NCBI RefSeq assembly: GCF_021026375.1
Contig: NZ_JAJNDB010000001.1
Coordinates: 1,984,001 to 2,048,000 of the forward strand
Length of the DNA stretch: 64,000 nt
Reading direction: 5' to 3'
Origin: Actinomycetospora endophytica
GTDB lineage: Bacteria; Actinomycetota; Actinomycetes; Mycobacteriales; Pseudonocardiaceae
Shown piece by piece: positions 1 to 8,897 of the stretch. A program made the position numbers and the translations under genes. A model generated the notes under the pieces. The model saw nothing but the letters and a program-made list of their open reading frames with translations, searched no databases and was not told where the DNA came from. How positions within the stretch are numbered: position 1 is the first letter of the stretch; every line of letters begins with the position of its first letter.

Positions 1-1
1 G

Positions 2-193
2 CTGTCGTGGCTGCCGGCCGGGACCGCGCCGCCGCCTGAGCTACCGGGCGGACTGCGCCTGACCGAGATCACGACCACCTACGACGCGGTGCGCGTCCGC
101 GCCACCCTCGAGCGGTGGAGCGCCCCGCTGCACCACCGGCCCCGGCTCCGCGAGCTGTTTGCTATCGCCTCCGACCAAGAGCCGGGCTCGTGA
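2..193 (+). CDS. C-terminal end of an unrecognised protein (partial)
   Basis: The frame is open from base 2 to a TGA at 191-193 and gives 63 residues ending in IASDQEPGS. The gene begins outside the window. The fragment has actinobacterial codon use with G/C in third positions, and contains a plausible helix (RVRATLERW). I do not recognise a family. It could also be the end of a decayed gene next to the IS21 remnant downstream. Confidence 0.35.
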   Translation: MSWLPAGTAPPPELPGGLRLTEITTTYDAVRVRATLERWSAPLHHRPRLRELFAIASDQEPGS

Positions 194-600
194 CCCCTGC
201 CGGGTCGCGGTGCGGTCCGTCGGCGTAGGCGGGGTGTAGGTCGCCCTCGACGGCGGCTTCCCCAGGGCAGGCGCCGGGTCGGGTCCGCCGCCTCACGTTC
301 CGCGGGCCGCAGGACAACCTCGGACGGTCCCTCCCGCCGAGTTGGCTCCGGGTTTGCGTATCGATGCCAGCCCGCGCGGTGAACCGACCCCTCCACGCGT
401 CTCGATCAGGCGTGTCCCGGACACCTCACACCTGCAAGAGACTCGGAAGTCCGGTGTGCGCCGACCCGGAACCGCTTGTCCGCCGATCCGGAGTCTGTTG
501 TCAACGGCAACCGGGTCCTCCCCAACGGCGGTCACGAACTCTCCCCACTGGCGGACAGCGGAGCTCCCCGCGGACGGCCAGGGCTTCTCCCCGGCCCGGG
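194..600. other. Intergenic stretch with no supported gene
   Basis: Only short overlapping open frames occur on both strands, none with a ribosome binding site or a recognisable domain. It separates the partial gene at the left edge from the IS21-type istB remnant and may be decayed element DNA. Confidence 0.4.
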
Positions 601-1341
601 TCAGGTGGCTAGCGGCTTCACCCCCTTGCCGGCGGTGGCCTCGGAGAGCCGGAACGAGTCGCCCTCGGTCAGGCAGATGTGGGCGTGATGGAGCAGCCGG
701 TCGACGGTGGCGGTGGCCAGCGTCTTGGGCATGAGCTCGTCGAACCCGGAGGGATGCAGGTTGCTCGACACCGCCAGTGAACGGTGTTCGTAGGCGGCGT
801 CGACGAGCCGGTAGAAGCCTTCGGCGGCGTCCGCGCCGATCGGGAGCATGCCGATGTCATCGACGATGACCAGGTCGACCCGGGTGAGCCGGGCGATGGC
901 TTTGGTGATCGAGTCGTCGGCGCGGTGGCGGCGGACCAGGGCGCCGAGCTCGTCGATGGCGAACCAGACGACGCTGCGCCCGGAGTCGATCGCGGCCTGG
1001 CCCAACGCCTCGCAGAAGTGGCTCTTGCCGGTCCCGCTGGGCCCGCAGACGCAGAGGTTCTCGTGCCGGTCGACCCATTCCAGGGTGCGCAGCGCGTGCT
1101 GGCTGGCCTGGGGGATGGAGCTGGCCTGCTCGTCCCAGACAGAGAAGGTCTTGCCGGCGGGGAACCCGGCCTTCTTGCGCCGGGCGCGGATCGTGGCCTC
1201 GTCGCGGCCGGCGATCTCCTCGGCGAGCAGCACCCGCAGCGCCTCGGCCGGGTCCCAGCGCTGCGCGCGGGCGGTAGCGAGCACTTCGGGGGCGTGGGCG
1301 CGCAGGTAGGGCATCCGCAGTCGCCGGGCCAGGCGCAGCAT
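601..1341 (-). pseudogene. istB: IS21-family helper ATPase IstB, probably 5'-truncated
   Basis: IstB is the AAA+ helper of IS21 transposition that loads the IstA transposase on target DNA. The reading frame shows a Walker A motif (GPSGTGKSH), a Walker B-like LVIVDDIG, and the typical IstB C-terminus (TVDRLLHHAHICLTEGDSFRL). Homology starts near LDEMLRLARRLRMPYLR. Upstream of about base 1350 the same frame only mirrors the divergent SDR fragment, so the first dozen residues and any ribosome binding site seem to be lost. No istA lies next to it. The Met codon at 1339-1341 is the first usable start, but I regard this as an element remnant rather than a working gene. Confidence 0.75.
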
Positions 1342-1374
1342 CTCGTCCAACGCAACTGTTTGGAGACCGTCATC

Positions 1375-1960
1375 GTGGACTTTCCCGCTGTCGGACTGAC
1401 TGGACGTGTGGTGGTGGTGACCGGGGCTTCCTCGGGGATCGGGGCGGCCACGGCGCGGGGGCTGCATGGCGCGGGGACGCATCCGGTTCTGGTGGCCCGC
1501 CGCGCGGAGCGCCTCGAGCAGCTCTCGGCCGAGCTGGGCGGCGCGGTGGCGGTCCCGGTCGATGTGACCGACCCGGCGGCGGCCCAGCGGGTGGTCACCG
1601 CGGCGCTCGAACGGCACGGCCGCCTCGACGGGCTGGTCAACAATGCCGGGGTGTCGCTGCACGGTTCGCTGCTCGACACCGACCTCGACCCGTACAGCGA
1701 GGTGCTGCGGCTCAACGTGGTGGCGCTGTTGGGGCTGATGCAGGCGGTGGTGCCGGCGATGCGTGCCGCCGGGTTCGGGCGCATCGTCAACGTCAGTTCC
1801 GGCACCACCACCCGGTTCGCCCCGCCTGGGGCCCGGGGGCTATGCCTCCAGCAAGGCGGCGGTGAACATGCTCGTCTACAACATCCCCCACGGCCCGCAA
1901 CACCCCGAACTGCACACCGAGCCGGCGGCCGCCGACCCTGAGGATGCGCAAGTCGACTGA
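1375..1960 (+). pseudogene. Short-chain dehydrogenase/reductase, frameshifted and C-terminally degraded
   Basis: An SDR N-terminal half is clear: the cofactor loop TGASSGIG, then NNAG, then a VNVSSG strand. Near base 1830 the frame is lost: the catalytic YASSKAAV continues in another frame, so one or two bases have been gained or lost. After that the sequence runs into a short tail (ending PEDAQVD) that does not resemble an SDR C-terminus. A GTG at 1375 could have been the start. It abuts the istB remnant, which suggests a transposition or deletion junction. It is unlikely to make an active enzyme. Confidence 0.7.
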
Positions 1961-2044
1961 CCGCGCGGGACGCGGCCGGTCCCCGCACGCTCCCAACCTG
2001 GTCGTGGTGGTGCCCATCGACCTGGGCCAACTCGGGGCGCCAAT

Positions 2045-3121
2045 TCACGCCTCTCGAACTCCGCTCGAGAGGCGCGCGATGACCTCGAAGTGCACGTCCT
2101 GGGCCCGGGCGATGTAAACGTCCTGGACGACGTGCGACCCGCGCAGCGTCACCTCGCCGCGAGCTCCGCCGAACCGCACCCGGTCGCTGGCGGCGAGCAC
2201 GTTCTGGCGACGGACGGACCCGGCGTCTCGGACGAGCTGGGCGTAGAGGTTCATTCCCTCGTAGCACGATTCACCGAGGCTCGACGGCACCGGTGCGGCT
2301 GTCCCGAACTGTCCAGCGTACCGCCCGGCGAACTCCATCGCGTCGGCGGTGGCCAGGTCCTCGAAGTAGGCGGCGGCCGAGTAGAGGGAACGAGTCGCCG
2401 GGGGGCCGGAGGCGAGCAGCATGCTCTCGTCCATGAGGGTGGAGAGGCGGGTCTGGCGGTAGTCCAGGCCTGCCGAGGCGAATGCCCGGTTGAAGTGCAC
2501 GGCGTCCTCGCCGACGAGCAGCAGCAGCACCCCGTCGGCGCTGCTGCGTGCCAGCGTGCGCAGGGCCGGTCGGAAGTCATGGGTGCCCAGCGGGACGAAG
2601 ACCTCGTCGACGATGGGCACGTCGTGCGCGCGGGCCCATTGCGTCGCGACCGCTGCCGAGGCCCGGGGCCAGATGTAGTCGTCGCCGACGATCGCCCACC
2701 GGCGCACCCCCAGCTCGGTGCGCATCCACTCCAGCGCCGGACCGAGCTGATTGGTCGGTGTCTCTCCGGTCAGCAGGACCCCTGGCGTGCGCTCGCCGCC
2801 TTCGTAGAGCGCGGTGTAGATGTAGGGGACCTCGGCGGCGATCCGCGGGGCCAGTGCGCGCCGTACTGCGGAGATGTGCCAGCCGACGACCGCGTCGACC
2901 TTGCCGACGCGGATCAGGTGGTCGACGTCCCCGGCGACCGTCGCGGGGTCCGCGCCGCCGTCGACGTGGTGGAGCTCGAGGGCCCGTCCGAGCAGTCCTT
3001 CGGCGAGGTTGATCTCGGAGACGGCCAGTTCCGAGCACATCCGACACGACAGCCCGAACATGCCCGCCGGCCCTTGCCACGGGGTGACGAGGGCAACGCG
3101 CACTGCCTCCTCGCGCTGCAT
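2045..3121 (-). CDS. AmiC/UrtA-like periplasmic-binding-fold ligand sensor (amide-responsive)
   Basis: About 358 residues with the type I periplasmic-binding fold used by AmiC (amide sensor of Pseudomonas amidase) and UrtA (urea binding). Supporting segments are VALVTPWQGPAG at the N-terminus, GWHISAVRRALAPRIAAEVPYIYTALYEG, WAIVGDDYIWPR in the hinge region and YEGMNLYAQLV near the C-terminus. No signal peptide or lipobox is visible from the chosen ATG, so a cytoplasmic sensor like AmiC is more likely than a transporter component. The frame is open upstream to 3406, but that would run through the divergent promoter. It is transcribed away from the MarR/amiE operon, which supports a role in sensing the amidase substrate. 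No AmiR-type antiterminator is present. Confidence 0.7.
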   Translation of the reverse strand: MQREEAVRVALVTPWQGPAGMFGLSCRMCSELAVSEINLAEGLLGRALELHHVDGGADPATVAGDVDHLIRVGKVDAVVGWHISAVRRALAPRIAAEVPYIYTALYEGGERTPGVLLTGETPTNQLGPALEWMRTELGVRRWAIVGDDYIWPRASAAVATQWARAHDVPIVDEVFVPLGTHDFRPALRTLARSSADGVLLLLVGEDAVHFNRAFASAGLDYRQTRLSTLMDESMLLASGPPATRSLYSAAAYFEDLATADAMEFAGRYAGQFGTAAPVPSSLGESCYEGMNLYAQLVRDAGSVRRQNVLAASDRVRFGGARGEVTLRGSHVVQDVYIARAQDVHFEVIARLSSGVREA

Positions 3122-3239
3122 GCCCTTCTGGCCGAGACGCGCGCTCGGGGCCTCGGTGTTCGGCAACGGCCTCACCTCCGGGCCGGGTTCCCCGGCAGCC
3201 CCGGGGAAGTATGGCCATCCAGAGCGAGATGAGGAAACC

Positions 3240-3261
3240 TTGTACTGTTTCGAGTAGGCAA
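3240..3261. promoter_or_regulatory. Candidate MarR operator in the divergent promoter
   Basis: An imperfect dyad, TTGTACT then 6 bases then AGTAGGCAA, lies 17 bases before the MarR start codon and in front of the divergent AmiC-like gene. Position and partial symmetry suit an autoregulatory MarR box, but the match is weak. Confidence 0.25.
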
Positions 3262-3278
3262 ATCTCGGGAGGCAGGTC

Positions 3279-3761
3279 ATGGGCAGGCGAGGCCACGCTC
3301 CCGGGATCCGGGTCGTCGATCTACTCGACCTCGCCGACCGCACCGTGGGTTCCTGCCTGGCTCGCGCCTCGGTGACCGCCGGGATCAGCCGCGAGCAGTG
3401 GCGCATCCTGATGCTGCTCGACGAGGGCGTCGGCGAGGCGGGTCTCGCGTCGCCGGGTCACACCATGGGACAGATCGCCGCCCGCGCCGCTGTGCCGGCC
3501 CCGACCGCAACACGGCTGGTCGACAGACTCGTCGCCGAGGGCCTCGCCTACCGCCGCAGCGACGACTGGGACCGGCGGCGTGTGCATGTGCATATCTCGC
3601 CCGAGGGCCACGCACTGGTGACCCGGGCCGCGGGCGAGCTCGACGACGCCTTCGGCGCCGCCCCGGGCGGTCTCGGCGAGCCTGATCGCCTCGAGCTGTG
3701 GCGACTGCTCGACCGCCTCAGTGCGCCCGCAGCGCACGAGGACCGCACCTCGGTGAGCTGA
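3279..3761 (+). CDS. MarR-family transcriptional regulator
   Basis: 160 residues with the MarR winged helix: QWRILMLLDEG, then MGQIAARAAVPAPTATRLVDRLVAEGLAYRR (recognition helix and start of the wing) and DRRRVHVHISPEGHAL (wing). The start is an ATG preceded by gggagg. It heads the run of co-directional genes that includes amiE, and is divergent from an AmiC-like ligand sensor, so it probably controls amide utilisation. The effector is unknown. It is slightly unusual in having a 10-residue insertion (GEAGLASPGH) before the DNA-binding helices. Confidence 0.85.
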   Translation: MGRRGHAPGIRVVDLLDLADRTVGSCLARASVTAGISREQWRILMLLDEGVGEAGLASPGHTMGQIAARAAVPAPTATRLVDRLVAEGLAYRRSDDWDRRRVHVHISPEGHALVTRAAGELDDAFGAAPGGLGEPDRLELWRLLDRLSAPAAHEDRTSVS

Positions 3762-3936
3762 CCACCGTCCACTTCGGTCCCCGCGGCACTTCCGGCGAAG
3801 TCGACTGTGACGTCCACCTCCCCGTGTTTCAATCGCATTACTTCTGATCTGGAACAGTTGCTCGGGCCGTCAGGGCTCGTACGTTAGGTCCTCGCCAGGC
3901 ACGGCGGTCGAGGATGAAACGACGAGGTGGGTCCGG

Positions 3937-4971
3937 ATGAGACACGGGGACATCAGCAGCAGCCACGACGGCGTGGGCGTCGCGGTCGTCAACTACACCA
4001 TGCCGCGCCTGCACGACCAGGCCGAGATCCGAATCAACTGCGAGAAGATCGCCGAGATGGTCGTCGGGATCAAGCAGGGCTTCCCGGGCATGGACCTGAT
4101 CGTGTTCCCGGAGTACTCGACCCACGGGATCATGTACGACCGCGACGAGATGTTCGCGAACGCTTCGCAGATCCCCGGCTTCGAGACGGAGATTTTCGGC
4201 GAGGCCTGCCGACGCGCCGGGGTGTGGGGGGTGTTCTCACTAACCGGTGAGCGCCACGAGGACCACCCCGACAAGAACCCGTACAACACCCTGGTTCTCA
4301 TCAACGACCAGGGTGAGATCGTCAACAAGTACCGCAAGATCCTGCCCTGGGTGCCGATCGAGGGCTGGTACCCGGGCGAGCACACCACCGTCGTCGAGGG
4401 CCCCAAGGGGCTCAAGATCGCGTTGATCATCTGCGACGACGGCAACTACCCCGAGATCTGGCGTGACTGCTCGATGAAGGGCGCCGAGCTCGTCGTGCGC
4501 CCGCAGGGCTACATGTACCCGGCCAAGGAACAGCAGATCATGATGGCGAAGTCGATGGCCTGGGCGAACAACGTCTACGTCGCCGTCGCCAACGCTACCG
4601 GGTTCGACGGCGTCTACTCCTACTTCGGGCATTCATCGGTCGTCGGCTTCGACGGCCGCACCCTCGGCGAGTGCGGGACCGAGGAGATGGGCGTGCAGTA
4701 CGCCGAACTGTCGCTCTCACTGATCCGGGACGCCCGGAAGAACTGGCAGTCCCAGAACCACCTGTTCAAGCTCCTGCACCGCGGCTACACCGGCGTCATC
4801 CAGTCTGGCGACGGGAACAAGGGCGTCGCCGAGTGCCCCTTCGACTTCTACAAGACCTGGGTCACCGACCCGGCCCTCGCCCAGAAGCAGGTCGAGGCGA
4901 TGACCCGTGAACACATCGGCACCGCCGAGGCCCCCGTCGACGGACTCCCGAACTCCGAGACGGTGAGCTAG
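3937..4971 (+). CDS. amiE: Aliphatic amidase (acylamide amidohydrolase)
   Basis: 344 residues, the standard AmiE length, hydrolysing short aliphatic amides (acetamide, propionamide, acrylamide) to the acid and ammonia. The nitrilase-superfamily triad sits at the canonical places: Glu59 in VFPEYSTHG, Lys134 in KYRKILPW and Cys166 in [12 protein letters not shown]. AmiE-specific segments ([53 protein letters not shown]) are intact. The ATG follows gaggtggg. It lies 175 bases after the MarR gene and 148 before the first tubulin-like gene in the same direction. Cytosolic. Native AmiE is a hexamer and needs no metal, so the Ni/Co permease downstream is not explained by this enzyme. Confidence 0.96.
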   Translation: MRHGDISSSHDGVGVAVVNYTMPRLHDQAEIRINCEKIAEMVVGIKQGFPGMDLIVFPEYSTHGIMYDRDEMFANASQIPGFETEIFGEACRRAGVWGVFSLTGERHEDHPDKNPYNTLVLINDQGEIVNKYRKILPWVPIEGWYPGEHTTVVEGPKGLKIALIICDDGNYPEIWRDCSMKGAELVVRPQGYMYPAKEQQIMMAKSMAWANNVYVAVANATGFDGVYSYFGHSSVVGFDGRTLGECGTEEMGVQYAELSLSLIRDARKNWQSQNHLFKLLHRGYTGVIQSGDGNKGVAECPFDFYKTWVTDPALAQKQVEAMTREHIGTAEAPVDGLPNSETVS

Positions 4972-5119
4972 GCCGCCGAGCCCGCAGCCGTCCCCGCCCG
5001 CTGCGGTGGGCCGGGTCGCGCCCGGATACCCACCGGTCCGCCGATGCCCGGTGCCGACACCACGGCGCCACCCGAAGCGCACCCCCGACCCGCACTCCCG
5101 ACCCGAGGAGGACCCGGCC

Positions 5120-6667
5120 ATGGCCGCCGAGCACGACCACTCCCATGACCACTCCCACGACCACGGCGACGCTGCCCTGGCCCGCATCGAGGCGTTGCGC
5201 GACGAGGGGGTGCACCGCGCCGGGGACCACGAGGGTCCGTTCTCGCTGCACGTGCTCGGGCTGGGCAAGACCGGGGCCGATCTGATCACCTCGCTGGTGA
5301 CCAATCAGCCGGACGGGTTCCTCTCCGAGCCGGGCACGCGATTCTCCGCGCTCGCGGTCGACATCGGCGACGAAGATCTGGCGCAGGTCCGCGACGCGGC
5401 GGGGTCGCTGCCGACCGACCGGTCCTTCGTCAGGACAGTCGCGATGCCGGTGCCCACCAACGCGGAGCTCTCCTACGCGCTCAATCGGTACCGCGAGTTC
5501 CTCAAGATGGAGTACCCGCGGTACTACTGGAACCCGAACTACGAGCCCTGGCTGCCCGCGGACGTCGAGATCGCCCCGTCGGACGGCCACTACTCCCGCG
5601 CGGTCGCCAAGGCGATCTACGGCTCCGAGTACTACCAGGGCGGCGAGATCGCCGAGGCGCTCGACGACTTCGCCGCCAGCGTGCTCTCCAGCGAGGCGAC
5701 CCCGCTGGTCGTCGTGGCGTTCTCGCTGGCCGGCGGCGTCGGCAGCGGCATCGTCGTCGAGATCGCCCGGCACCTGTCGTCGATCAAGCTCGGCCGCCGA
5801 CCCTGGGTCGTCGGGCTGGGGATCCTGCCGAACAACGCCGACCCCGCCGAGTACTCCGACGGCTCCCTGTTCCCGGTGATCAACGAACTGGACTGCATGA
5901 TCGACGCCGAGAAGAACAAGGGGGTCATGGCGGTCTGGGGAGACCTCTACAAGAACCCCTTCACCGGCGGCTTCTTCCTGGTCGACCAGAACGACGTCCA
6001 GGATCTCACGGGCGATCTCGCCGCGACCCACGAGTACCTCGACACCGGCATCGGGTCGTTCCTGGCGCGCGACGCCAGCGTGCACCTCTACGAGACCCTC
6101 AAGGCGCTGAACTGGCTGGCGGTCCCGGCCGACGCCTGGCATCCGGCGATCCGCGGTGAGCAGGGCGACCGGTGGATCAACATGCTCTCGGTGCGCAAGC
6201 TCGCCGACATCGACACCCTCGGCGCGACGGGTCTGGTGAAGGGCTTCAGCACCGAGTATGTCGAGGCCCGCGCCTTCGGTGCGCCCGGGAAGAAGGCCGC
6301 CGCGGCGATCGCGAAGGCGGTCTCCGGGGTCGCCGCCTCCACGGTGGAGCCCGCGGTGCTCGAGCTCGCCGGCGCCGACGATCTGGTCAGCGTGGTCCTG
6401 CCCCGGGCGAGCAAGCTCGACCTGGCGGCGTTCGTTCCGGCCCGGGACTACTACGACACCCTCGAGTGGGACGACAAGCTGCTCATCCACTCCTGGCTGC
6501 TCGACCTCGGGGTGATGCTCTGCGAGCCCTCGATCCGCTTCGATGGCATGGGCGGCGAATGCATCTGGGGCTGTGCCTGCTGGGTCGTCGTCCCGCACGC
6601 CGCCATCCGCGGCGAGGTCAGCTCACCGATCCAGGTCGACGCCGCCGACGCCCTGTCCGCGAACTGA
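5120..6667 (+). CDS. FtsZ/tubulin-like protein A with His-rich N-terminus
   Basis: 515 residues. The N-terminus is a histidine/aspartate run (residues 5-15, HDHSHDHSHDH), a typical Ni/Co/Zn-binding or storage tail. A tubulin/FtsZ-like nucleotide fold follows: LHVLGLGKTGADLI (residues 43-56) resembles the FtsZ first glycine loop and FSLAGGVGSGIVVEI (201-215) is the tubulin signature, with Val in place of the usual Thr. Blocks shared with the second copy are the MEYPRYYWNPNYEPWLPADVE region (130-150), GVMAVWGDLYKNPFTGGF (268-285) and the C-terminal GGECIWGCACWVVVPHAAIRG (478-498), where Cys481, Cys485 and Cys487 form a Cys-x3-Cys-x-Cys group. The ATG at 5120 has a strong gaggagg. Function unknown; the signature changes question GTPase activity. 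Confidence 0.8.
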   Translation: MAAEHDHSHDHSHDHGDAALARIEALRDEGVHRAGDHEGPFSLHVLGLGKTGADLITSLVTNQPDGFLSEPGTRFSALAVDIGDEDLAQVRDAAGSLPTDRSFVRTVAMPVPTNAELSYALNRYREFLKMEYPRYYWNPNYEPWLPADVEIAPSDGHYSRAVAKAIYGSEYYQGGEIAEALDDFAASVLSSEATPLVVVAFSLAGGVGSGIVVEIARHLSSIKLGRRPWVVGLGILPNNADPAEYSDGSLFPVINELDCMIDAEKNKGVMAVWGDLYKNPFTGGFFLVDQNDVQDLTGDLAATHEYLDTGIGSFLARDASVHLYETLKALNWLAVPADAWHPAIRGEQGDRWINMLSVRKLADIDTLGATGLVKGFSTEYVEARAFGAPGKKAAAAIAKAVSGVAASTVEPAVLELAGADDLVSVVLPRASKLDLAAFVPARDYYDTLEWDDKLLIHSWLLDLGVMLCEPSIRFDGMGGECIWGCACWVVVPHAAIRGEVSSPIQVDAADALSAN

Positions 6668-6681
6668 GGAGCTCGGCAGCA

Positions 6682-6981
6682 ATGGCCATCCCGTGGACCG
6701 AGATCGTCGAGCGCTACTCCGCCGGGGCGCAGCTGCCCTCGATGCCCGGGGCCCGCACCCTGCAGGTCACCGGCGCCGACGACGAGTACATCTACATCAG
6801 CCACCGGCTGTGGTCGGACAAGCTGACCCGGGCCTACCTCGAGAAGGCCATGGCGCTGCTCGACGAAGGCAAGATGACCCGGGACTACGCCTCGGTCATC
6901 GACCACTACCGCACCTTCATCGCCGATGAGCGGCCGACGACGGCCGCCACCGTCCTCAAGGACCTCGGCTACGTCGATTGA
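6682..6981 (+). CDS. Conserved 99-residue protein, paralogue 1
   Basis: 99 residues, start ATG 14 bases after the tubulin-like gene A with a gagga ribosome site. No known domain recognised. It shares its length and a core pattern with the gene at 11106-11405: a short N-terminal helix, then LQVTGADDEYIYISHRLW, LTRAYLEKAMALL, HYRTFIADERPTTAATVLKDLGY. It is acidic and soluble, with no signal peptide. The tight spacing suggests translation with the tubulin-like genes and a possible role as an accessory or adaptor subunit; that role is inference from context only. Confidence 0.8.
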   Translation: MAIPWTEIVERYSAGAQLPSMPGARTLQVTGADDEYIYISHRLWSDKLTRAYLEKAMALLDEGKMTRDYASVIDHYRTFIADERPTTAATVLKDLGYVD

Positions 6982-7127
6982 GGGTCCCGGCCGGGGCCCG
7001 TCGCAGCGCCCCCGGTCGCCGTCTCGATCCGACACCGCCGCCATCCCCCCGCGATCCCCCGCCACGCCCCGGCGCCCGGGCGTACCTGGGCGCGCACCGA
7101 CGCGCCCACAACAGAAAGGTCTCCGTC

Positions 7128-8783
7128 ATGGGAATGTCGCTCTACCACTCCGCGACCGGGAGCCAGTCGCCGCACTGCATCCATGCGCTGGGCATCGGCA
7201 AGACCGGCGCCTACATGGTGGAGGCCCTGCTGCGTACCGGCGAGATCGAGGACCAGCTCGACGATCCGCGGGCCCGCTTCACCGGCCTCTCGATCGACAT
7301 CGGTGACCAGGACCAGCACGAGCTCAAGGAGTACGCCGGCGGCTTCAGCCAGCGCCTCACCGAGCGCGAGATCCCCACCGACCGCCACCAGGTGCGCACG
7401 GTCGGTCTCGAGGTCCCCAGCTCCGAGGAGCTGCGGACCAGCCTCAACCGCTGGCGCGAGTACCTCAAGATGGAGTACCCGCGCTACTACTGGAACCCCA
7501 ACTACGAGCCGTGGCTGCCCGCCGACGTCGAGATGCCGAAGCCGGGCGAGACCTGCCCCCGCGCGATCGCCAAAGCGATCTACGGCCACTACTACTACGG
7601 CGGCGACAAGACCCTCGAGACCGAGCTCGACCTGTTCGTCGACTCCATCAACAAGACCAAGCTGCCCTCGATGGTGCTGGTCTTCTTCTCCCTGGCCGGC
7701 GGCACCGGCTCCGGGATGGTCGTCGACATGGTCCGGCACCTGTCGAACGTCAAGCTCGGCCGGCGCATCCCGGTCATCGGCGTCGGCGTCCTGCCGTTCT
7801 CTGGCGACGAGGAGCACGCCGGCGGGACCGCCGCGCTCTACCCGGTGATCAACGAGATCGACTGCATGCTCGACGACGAGAAGAACCAGGGCGTCATGGC
7901 GGTCTGGGGCGACCTCTACAAGAACCCCTTCACCGGCGGCTTCCTCGCCCTGCCGCAGGAACATTCGTGGCAGCGGCTGGGCCAGTACACCAAGACCGGG
8001 GTGCCGGCGATCCGCGACGGGCTGCGCAAGGGTGTGACCCGCAAGTTCGTCACGGACTCGTTCACCCGCTTCGTGGTGCAGGACTACGGCCGGCTGCTGT
8101 TCAAGATGCTGCGACCGGCCGGCTTCACCGGCGCACCCCACGAGCGCAACATCTCCGGCGACCGCGCCTGGACGCTGTTCGACGTCGCCAAATACACCCA
8201 CCCGGGCGTGGAGGTGCTGCCCGGCGAGCCGCGCGGCAAGTGGCGCGAGGTCGTCAGCAAGTGGATCGGCTACATCCCGACGTTCTCCGGGCTCAAGGAG
8301 GGCTTCAAGACCGACTACATCGAGGTCAACACCGTCGGCCCCCGCGAGATGTGGAACGACACCCTGCAGAAGAAACTGGAGTCGGTGCTCGGCGAGTACC
8401 TGCTCGACGGGGACGACGGCACGCTCGTCACCAGCAACGGTGAATTCTTCGACGAGCTCACCTGCTACTCGAACATCGTCATCCCCGGCGTGTCCAAGAC
8501 CGACCTGACCGCCTTCTTCGAGGCCCGCGACGCCTACGACCAGATCGAGGACTGGGACACCAAGCTGATGATGCACTCGTGGCTGCTCGACCTCGGGGTG
8601 ATCCTCTCCGAGCAGTCGATCCGCTTCGACGGGATGGCCGGCGAATGCATCTGGGGCTGCGCCTGCTGGGTCGTGGTCCCGCACGCGGCGATCCGCGGCG
8701 ACGCGCCGGCCTCGGCCGACATCACCGAGGTCCAGCAGGCCCACATCGCGCCGATGGTGCAGACCGTCGTCCCGACACCCTGA
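7128..8783 (+). CDS. FtsZ/tubulin-like protein B
   Basis: 551 residues, paralogous to the gene at 5120-6667. HALGIGKTGAYMVEALL (19-35) is followed by FTGLSIDIGD, in the place of the FtsZ NTDAQ strand, and FFSLAGGTGSGMVVDM (187-201) carries the canonical GGTGSG signature, so this copy is the better candidate for nucleotide binding. It keeps the MEYPRYYWNPNYEPWLPADVE block (115-135) and the terminal GECIWGCACWVVVPH with Cys507, Cys511 and Cys513. It lacks the His-rich N-terminus and has an insertion of about 45 residues (roughly 280-400) relative to A. The ATG follows agaaagg. Homomeric or heteromeric assembly with A is possible; no function can be assigned. Confidence 0.8.
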   Translation: MGMSLYHSATGSQSPHCIHALGIGKTGAYMVEALLRTGEIEDQLDDPRARFTGLSIDIGDQDQHELKEYAGGFSQRLTEREIPTDRHQVRTVGLEVPSSEELRTSLNRWREYLKMEYPRYYWNPNYEPWLPADVEMPKPGETCPRAIAKAIYGHYYYGGDKTLETELDLFVDSINKTKLPSMVLVFFSLAGGTGSGMVVDMVRHLSNVKLGRRIPVIGVGVLPFSGDEEHAGGTAALYPVINEIDCMLDDEKNQGVMAVWGDLYKNPFTGGFLALPQEHSWQRLGQYTKTGVPAIRDGLRKGVTRKFVTDSFTRFVVQDYGRLLFKMLRPAGFTGAPHERNISGDRAWTLFDVAKYTHPGVEVLPGEPRGKWREVVSKWIGYIPTFSGLKEGFKTDYIEVNTVGPREMWNDTLQKKLESVLGEYLLDGDDGTLVTSNGEFFDELTCYSNIVIPGVSKTDLTAFFEARDAYDQIEDWDTKLMMHSWLLDLGVILSEQSIRFDGMAGECIWGCACWVVVPHAAIRGDAPASADITEVQQAHIAPMVQTVVPTP

Positions 8784-8897
8784 CCCTCGCCCGCCGGCCG
8801 GCGCGTGAAGCGCTGGTGCCCCGGACCGATCTCGACTGCCCGATCCGGGGCACCACGGTCGCCTGCCGCTTCCCTCCAAACACCGAGAGGACCCCCG

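Noticed and set aside
601..1662. 353-residue version of IstB starting at 1662
   Set aside because: The first 95 residues are antisense to the SDR fragment and not IstB-like.
5120..8783. Reading the Cys-x3-Cys-x-Cys motif as a nitrile hydratase alpha-subunit metal claw
   Set aside because: Spacing differs (nitrile hydratase has CxxCSC) and no other nitrile hydratase feature is present; I keep it only as a metal-binding hypothesis.
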